Source of the DNA: Amorphophallus konjac
Taxonomy: Eukaryota > Streptophyta > Magnoliopsida > Alismatales > Araceae
Direction: 5' to 3'
Assembly: GCA_022559845.1 (NCBI GenBank)
Contig: CM040121.1
Coordinates: forward strand, 513,464,566-513,528,565
Length of the DNA: 64,000 bases
Shown here: in pieces, positions 57,755 through 64,000 of the stretch
Layout of the letters: each line of letters starts with the position of its first letter
Numbering within the stretch: the stretch's first letter is position 1
Program-made: the position numbers and the translations under genes
The notes under the pieces: model-generated
Databases searched by the model: none
Told to the model about the DNA's origin: nothing
What the model saw: the letters and a program-made list of their open reading frames with translations, nothing else

Positions 57755-59409
57755 ATGACCAGGGCAGAGGCAGTGACGTCGCAGCTTGTGGAAGGTACCG
57801 TTCGGATTTTGGGTTGTGCGGCTCGGGTTTTGTTCGATTCTGGCATGCCTCGTTCATTTATTTCGGAGGATTTCACACTGAGTATTGAGGAGCCGGTGAC
57901 CCAGTTGTCCTATGATTTGGCAGTGGAGTTACCTTCGGGTGATTTTATGATCACTCCGTATTGTTTCGATGAGGTTCCAGTGTGGGTTGAAGGGCGGAGT
58001 TTGCCGGCCAGGCTCTATGCGTTGCCGCTTCAGGACTTTGATGTGATTTTGGGCATAGATTGGCTCGAGGCACATCATGCTTTGGTGGATTGTGGCTCGA
58101 AGAGGGTTTATTTTCGGCGACTTCGTGGACCCACCTTCTATTTCCAAGGTATCAGGTCTTCCTCTTCCCATTTTCTTATTTCTGCGATTCGAGCTCGTCA
58201 TATGCTTGATGCGGGTTGCCAGGATTTTCTCGCTTCTATGGTCTTGGTAGACCAGTCGTGTCCGGATGTCGAGGACATTCTGGTGGTATGCGAGTTTCCC
58301 GATATTTTTTTGGAGGACTTACCTGGATTGCCTCCCCAGCGGGAGATCGATTTTGTTATCGAGGTTGTGCCTGGTACGGGACCTTTGGTGAGGGCTCCCT
58401 ACCGTATGGCCCTTGCTGAGTTGAGGGAGTTGAGGGCGCAGTTGTAAGAGTTGCTGGCCAAGAGGTACATTCGTCCTAGCTTTTCCCCTTGGGGTGCGCC
58501 CGTGTTGTTCGTGAAGAAGAAGGACGGTAGCTTGCGGCTGTGTATTGACTACCTGCAGCTAAATGAAGTGACCATCAAGAACAAGTATCCGTTGCCGCAG
58601 ATTGATGACTTGTTCGACCAGCTTTAGTCTGCTCGAGTGTTCTCGCGGATTGATTTACGGTTCTGTTATTATCAGCTGAGGATTCGCGAGTCCGATGTGG
58701 AGAAGACTGCGTTCAGTATGAGGTACGGGCATTATGAGTTGTTGGTGATGCCGTTCGGGCTCACCAATGCCCCCGCAACCTTTATGGACTTGATGTAGAG
58801 GGTGTTTCGTCCCTATTTGGACCAGTTCGTGGTCGTATTTATGGACGACATCCTTATTTATTCGCGGTCTACCGAGGAGCACGCGTACCATTTGGGTGTG
58901 GTGCTGCAGACATTGCGAGATCACCAGTTGTATGCGAAGCTCAGTAAGTGCGAGTTCTGACTTCGTGAGGTGCACTTTTTAGGGCACGTGATTTCTGGTG
59001 ATGGTATTTCCCTGGATCCCACCAAGGTCGAGGCAGTAATGCAGTGGCCGAGGTCGAGATCTGTGAAGAAGATCCGGAGTTTCCTGGGGCTTGCGGGCTA
59101 TTATCAGAGGTTTATCTAAGATTTTTCTCGCGTTGCGGCCCCGATGACCAGACTTATGCGGAAGGCTGTGCCTTTTGTCTGGACTGATGAGTGTGAGCAG
59201 AGTTTCAGGGAACTGAAGAGATTGCTCACCTTGGCTCGGGTGTTGGTTTTACCTTTTGGATCGAGAGGTTTTGTGGTGTGTACAGATACTTTCGGGGTCG
59301 GATTGGGTGCTGTGTTGATGCAGCATGGTAGACTGGTGACGTATGCATCTCGACAGCTGAAGCCCCACAAGGAGAACTACCCTACCCATGACCTGGAGTT
59401 GGCGGCTGT
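57755..59409 (+). pseudogene. Tekay-like pol: protease, reverse transcriptase, RNase H (truncated)
   Basis: Protease has LFDSGMPRSFIS near 57828 (DSG in place of the usual DTG/DSG-A) and the ILGIDWL signature of retropepsins near 58050. RT follows after a TAA at 58445: [48 protein letters not shown] near 58838 and FLGHVIS. RNase H starts near 59268 ([37 protein letters not shown]). LTR C cuts it at 59410. Further stops lie at 58625, 58796, 58958 and 59117; most sit at expected Gln codons, and that at 58958 at an expected Trp. Integrase lies beyond LTR C, outside the window. Confidence 0.9.
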
Positions 59410-60519
59410 TGTTAGGGTGCTAGGCCTGGATACAGAGGGGGGTGAATGTATCCTTCTATGTAAAATGGCCAAATAAAAACTAGGATGTTAGAGATAGACA
59501 CAGAATAGAACCAATTCAGTTGAACTCAAATACAAAACTTGGAGCGTGCCTATTCAAGCATCTAGCGGAAGCACAGCAATCAATCAAACCACTGCACAAT
59601 AGATTTTTAGGTGGTTCGGTCCACAGACCTACATCCACCCCTCACTCCCAACCGGAGTGAGGCTTCACTAGCAAATGCTAGAACCAAGTAGACTCAGTCT
59701 GCAAACAGTTGCTGCCACACAGCTTGACCAGGGGAACAGCCTCCCCTCTTCCTCCCAACCGGAGGGACACCCAAGTGACTCCCAGCCACTTGGAAACTAG
59801 AGGTCGAAGACCTCTCTTCCTCCAGACCAGGAGGGACCACTGGACTTGCAACCACAAGCCCAGAACCGGAGGACTAGCCTCCCTTCCTCTAACCAGAGGG
59901 CAACCCACAAGTGACAACCAGTCACTTGCAACCTGGAGATCAGATCTCCCTTCTCCTGAACCAACAGGAGGAACCCGATCCCCAACAGGGCAATCGGAAG
60001 AACAAAGATGATCAGAAAACAAAAGAAAACAATAAAGGAAAATAACACAGCAATCAGAAAGCTGTAAACGAAATGTACAATGTGGCTGTCAACGGAGCTG
60101 ACTGGCCTGGATCTAATCCCCGGTCCAGTTGACAGATCTTCAGGTAGGTTTCTCTTCCTCTTCTCTTCTCTCTCACTTTCTTTTTCTCTTCACCCTTACG
60201 AGCTCTCTAACTCTCTAACTCTCTCTTTCTCTTCTTTTCCTTCTGCTCTTCTTCTCTTTCTTTTCTTCTGGATCGAACTCTCTTCACTTCTCCTTTTTTG
60301 CTTTTTCCTTTCGATCAACCTTCATCTGTGGATGAAGGCTTCCTTATATAGCCGCAGCAGCAGGTGGGTAAGGTGTAGAATGCGTGTGCCTCCCACGCTT
60401 CATCCAGAACCTTCTTGCCACGTGTCCTTATAGCATTGGTTCCTTTAGTATCGGATCACGTGCAGCCCAGACACAGGTGAATGTTCTTCCTCGGACCTGT
60501 AAGGAGATAAAAAACCATT

Positions 60520-61150
60520 AACACTGAGGGCCACAAGAACTAAAACTGCATGAGGTATGTGATAACAATACGAGATGCACTTTACTGAGAACGACACGAG
60601 ATACACAAGATTATTACAGTACGAGACAAGGAGAGAATGACACGAGGTCAGATGCAAACAGCACGAAGTAAAAAGAGAACGACACGAAATACATAAAAAT
60701 AAAGCTAACACCACAAAGAAAACGACATGAAGTATCACTGTAACAAAACAAACACTATGAAGAGAACGACACGAGATACATTATAATAAAACTACCACCA
60801 CAAAGAGAACGACACGAAGTAGAAAGAGAACAGCACGAGGTAAAAAGGAAGACACGCGGTCAGAGGAAACCTAGACGAAGGTAGAAGCAAAACAACACGC
60901 GGACATAAACACAAGAGAAACACGAAAACAGAAACCGACACGAAGTGTGGTTTCAAAACAAGAAAGACACGAGGTCTAGGAAAAGCAACACGAAGACATG
61001 AATACAAAAACAACACGACATAACAAACTCGCTCGAACTTACAAATGACTCGAAGACGAGGACGACACAAAAACAACATGGAATAATTCAAAGACACGAG
61101 GTCTGCGAGAAGCAACACGAAGACAGACATAACAAAGAAACGACTCGAAC
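60520..61150 (-). repeat. ACGACACGAGGT motif array in element C LTR
   Basis: RACGACACGARGT variants recur about every 15-40 bp in plus reading. They lie in the U3 position where A and B have different motifs, so the motif changes between families while the arrangement is kept. Confidence 0.75.
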
Positions 61151-61179
61151 TAAGAACGACATGGAGACAACATAGTTAG

Positions 61180-61900
61180 ACTCGACTTGAGATGAGGTGA
61201 AGTCTGTACAGACTTGATAGTGCAACAAATGGACTTTGAAACGCAGAGGCTGTACAGACTTGGTGGTCTTGAACGTAGGTAAGGCAACGTAATGTATAGA
61301 CTTGCTCAAACGAGTGAACAGGTCGATGTACAGACTTGCCCAATGCATGAACAGTCGATGTGTAGGCTTGAAGAACTGAAGCCCACGTTGTATAGACATG
61401 ACCTAACAGTCCAGTGTATAGACTTGAATAGCTGAAAGCTACAGTGAGAGAGTGTATACACTTGACCAGATCAAGGGCAATTCGAGTGTACAGACCTTAT
61501 GCCATGAGACGCTGAGAGAGACAGTCCAATGTACAGACTTATGAAGACTTATGCATGAACAGTAATGCATAGACTTAGGAGCATGAAGGCCAATGTGTAG
61601 ACATCAACTATCAAGACGCTAAGGAAGACGGACAATGTACAGACTTCTTGTAACAGTCTGATGTACAGACTTCATGAAGCTAGACCAGCGGCTGTACAGA
61701 CTTAGCATGTGAAGACTGATGTGCATACTTGCTGAGTTGACGCTGCAGCCCAATGAGTTGACGCTGCAACGTATATTCTTGATGATCAACTGATGATGTA
61801 TAGACTTCATGAAATGAAGAAACTGAACTGAAGCGTCGACGCATCAGCTCAAGGAGTTGACGCACTACTGTATGGACATATACAAAAATGACCAAGGGGT
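61180..61900 (-). repeat. TGTACAGACTTG motif array in element C LTR
   Basis: TGTACAGACTTG, TGTATAGACTTG and related copies recur about every 25-50 bp. TGTACA is a 6-bp palindrome, comparable to GTGCAC in element A. The array lies between the 60520-61150 array and the LTR end. Confidence 0.75.
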
Positions 61901-62169
61901 CGATGCATCGGCACACTGAGTTGATGCACTACAGTGACAACTGTGCAGACAGAGTGTAGCAATGAATGCTTTATGCATCAGTTAACATGACTGAACATCA
62001 AAATATATTAAACTAAACTGAGCAGCACGATGACTTAACACTTGATTAACTCACATCAACAACCAATCATCAAAACCAAATCAATCATCAAAACAGAACA
62101 TCAATGCATGGTGACTCACAGTGTATGACTCACATCAAAACCAATCATCAAAACCACAGAGGCACAACA

Positions 62170-64000
62170 ATCTCCCCCTTTTTGATGATGACAACTCTAC
62201 ACAGTGAGTCAATCTGATGTTGATGACTCAAACTATTCTCCCCCTTTGACTTCATCAAAAAGAAAATAGTTTGAGAAATTATAGCATGTATAAAAATTCA
62301 GACAATTTCTCCCCCTTTAGGAGTTTCAGCAAAAGCATGAGTTAGAGATACTCAAAATGAACCTGCATGCACTTATTGAATGATATACTCCCTCTTTGGC
62401 AAACAATCTCCCCCTTTGGTATAATCAAAATAAACCATGGGAAGGGGTGAATGCAGATGCAGATACCAGAATGCAAGAACATAATTCTCCCCCTTTAAGA
62501 GTTTCTATGCAGCATGATGCATAAGACATGGAAGCTCCCCCTCAATAAGTGGAATCTTATGAGATGGATGAGAAGGAGACCACAGGGGCAAACAAGGAGA
62601 AGTTCAGGTCAATGAACCAAGGACAATAAGCAGAAAAGGTTCAAATAAGCAGATTTACAAATAAGCTCCAAACAGAAATAATTCAGCAAGATTTTCAAGG
62701 AGATATCAATCTCATAAATCCAAAACATAATTTTTCAAAGTCTTCCATTATAGGGACTTATGAATGAGCCTTTTGAACAGCATGATTTAAACATGATGTA
62801 TGCAGAGTTTATCAATAAAATTCTGTATTGATATCTAAAACTATGTTTTAATAAAAATGAACCAAGCCCTCATATTTATCTTGATTGTCCTCCCTTTGTC
62901 TTATACAATCAAATTTATTGCCTTCTTTCAGAATTACATGCACTAGTATTGAGATTAAGCAATTATGAAGTCATATTATTTTGTCTAGGGTTGTAGCAAT
63001 TTGATTTTAGCATCAATATTCAGATATTTTAATTTATTCAACAATTTTCCATGCTACAAATTTTACGAGCACTCTAGTTCAGTGCACACATTGTAACTAG
63101 AGGATATACCTTGATCAGAGGCCAATATCCCTAAGCCCTTAGTGTGACTAACTGTCATGCTTTATGTGAACAGAGTTAGCATTTACACATCATGACACAC
63201 TACAACTCATTTTTTAATGAGTGAGTTGTATTTCTCAGTGTGCATGCCATTGCTCTGCCTGATTTTCAATAAATTTTATGCAGAGTTAACTAAGGCACCT
63301 CATGACACAGTCCTTAGGACATGTGTTTCTCAGTGACCAATGTCATTGCTCTGACAGATATTACCCTTTAGACATTTCAGAAAAATTCATTTGCTTCAAA
63401 TCAATAATAGTTTCATGTACTTAATCAGTTGAAGTCATGTATTCAAAAGTGCAGATTTCAGAAGTTTTCACAAGACACAACATGAAACAGATGGTTAAGG
63501 TTTATTAAACATGCTTCAGAGATTTTAAAGCCAAACTCATTGAGTACATTAAGCTTAAACCATATGAGTTATTTCAGTCATTCATCAAAATGTATAATAG
63601 AAGATTTCTAGTTCAAGAATTTTCAGATTTATGATCGAGATAGTCCCATTGAAATCTTCATGATAGACTGATAGAATTCTGAAGCCAAATGATACCAATT
63701 GATAGGAGAAATACCAATTGTTAAGAGAGATTGTGAAGCTCAAAGTTTTCAAAATATGATTAAGGTTTGTCAACAAAATCAATAAGAAATGATATGCAAT
63801 GAGTTCTGACACATGTATGCATTTGACAACCTATATGCAATGCATTGACTCCCCCTCACAAATGCATTCAAACTCTCTCTTTGGCATTTTCAATATAAGG
63901 AAATGCAATGCACTATATGTATGCAGGGACATGCAAAGACTCAACATTGAATGATATGCAAGGATATGCATCTAACTCCCCCTGAAAACATGCAATGTTT
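62170..64000 (-). mobile_element. Element C 3' internal region (runs off the window)
   Basis: The PPT (ATCTCCCCCTTTTTGATGATG minus its last base) abuts the LTR. Further CTCCCCCT tracts lie near 62238, 62311, 62410, 62485, 62535, 63850 and 63977. A block at 62680-63680 is conserved with element A (13480-14560), for example CATAAATCC, TAATAAAAATGAACCA and GTGACTAACTGTCATGCTTT. No open frame of note. Pol, if present, is beyond 64000. Confidence 0.85.

Larger units (their letters stand above)
43125..59409 (+). mobile_element. Tekay/Del-like Ty3/gypsy element, 5' LTR to RNase H, interrupted twice
   Basis: The 5' LTR (43125-56301, about 2.56 kb without the insert) runs TGTAATATCCGG...GGGTCGTTACA, with TATAAATA at 43454-43461. 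A tRNA-Met primer site, gag and pol follow. Domain order is PR-RT-RH; integrase and 3' LTR are not in the window. A 10.6-kb LTR element lies in the 5' LTR, and LTR C breaks the RNase H region at 59410. The family is assigned from LTR ends, primer site and RT sequence; the chromodomain that defines chromoviruses is not visible, so the Tekay/Del label is an inference. Confidence 0.88.
59410..62169 (-). repeat. Element C 3' LTR (Sirevirus-like), inserted in Tekay-like RNase H
   Basis: 2760 bp, TGTTAGGGTGC...GGCACAACA in plus reading. It replaces the gypsy frame after GAGTTGGCGGCTGT; the five bases before it (GCTGT, 59405-59409) are the expected TSD, whose partner is outside the window. CTATATAAGG on the minus strand (plus 60342-60351) is a TATA box for leftward transcription. 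Start and end resemble element A (GGATACAGAGGGGGGTGAAT versus GGATCCAGAGGGGGGGTGAA). U3 holds two motif arrays. Confidence 0.9.

Overview
This window is nuclear DNA from a flowering plant, and almost all of it is nested, mostly broken transposable elements. The evidence is structural: Ty1/copia and Ty3/gypsy LTR elements with 5-bp target-site duplications (TSDs), tRNA-Met primer-binding sites, a CACTA end, a LINE remnant, a SINE, and intron-bearing fragments of plant genes (plastid DnaJ, callose synthase, INO80, cyclophilin, RAD23). No intact host gene is visible. I cannot name the species; the nesting density suggests a large, repeat-rich genome.

Layout. 1-2620: minus-strand LINE remnant split by a solo LTR (1103-2371, TSD GATAG). 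2771-9305: plus-strand fragments of DnaJ, callose synthase, INO80 and cyclophilin. The callose synthase exon is split by a solo Sirevirus-type LTR (4263-7189, TSD GCTCG), which itself carries a SINE (5536-5674). 10090-20980: complete minus-strand Sirevirus-like element A (two ~2.9-kb LTRs, TSD GGGTC), with gag but no pol. 21770-22549: RAD23 pseudogene exons. 22795-36284: minus-strand Sirevirus-like element B with decayed gag and pol; its 3' non-coding region holds a solo Ty3/gypsy LTR (25632-28113, TSD CAGCA) and its outer LTR is cut short. 36285-38900: unassigned, with strongly strand-biased CT-rich and G-rich stretches. 38901-40633: relic of a Ty3/gypsy element. 40634 to about 41391: non-autonomous CACTA element. 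About 41392-43124: degraded Sirevirus-like LTR. 43125 to 59409 and beyond: plus-strand Tekay/Del-like Ty3/gypsy element. Its 5' LTR contains a complete 10.6-kb non-autonomous LTR element (44602-55217, TSD GTGGT). Its pol is broken at 59410 by Sirevirus-like element C, which runs off the window.

How the parts relate. Insertion order can be read from the TSDs. LTR C and the 10.6-kb element are younger than the Tekay-like element, which is younger than the Sirevirus-like debris it landed in. Several premature stops in gag/pol look like C-to-T changes, often CAG to TAG, as expected of long-silenced, methylated copies.

Most unusual signal. Three LTR types (solo LTR 1103-2371, the Tekay-like LTRs, and the 10.6-kb element) each carry arrays of short imperfect inverted repeats. 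The arm sequences differ between families, but the spacing is similar, about 29-34 bp. In the 10.6-kb element the array continues into the leader as GC-armed hairpins followed by T-rich runs. That element also has a long proline-rich ORF of no family I recognise. These are the best candidates for undescribed biology here.
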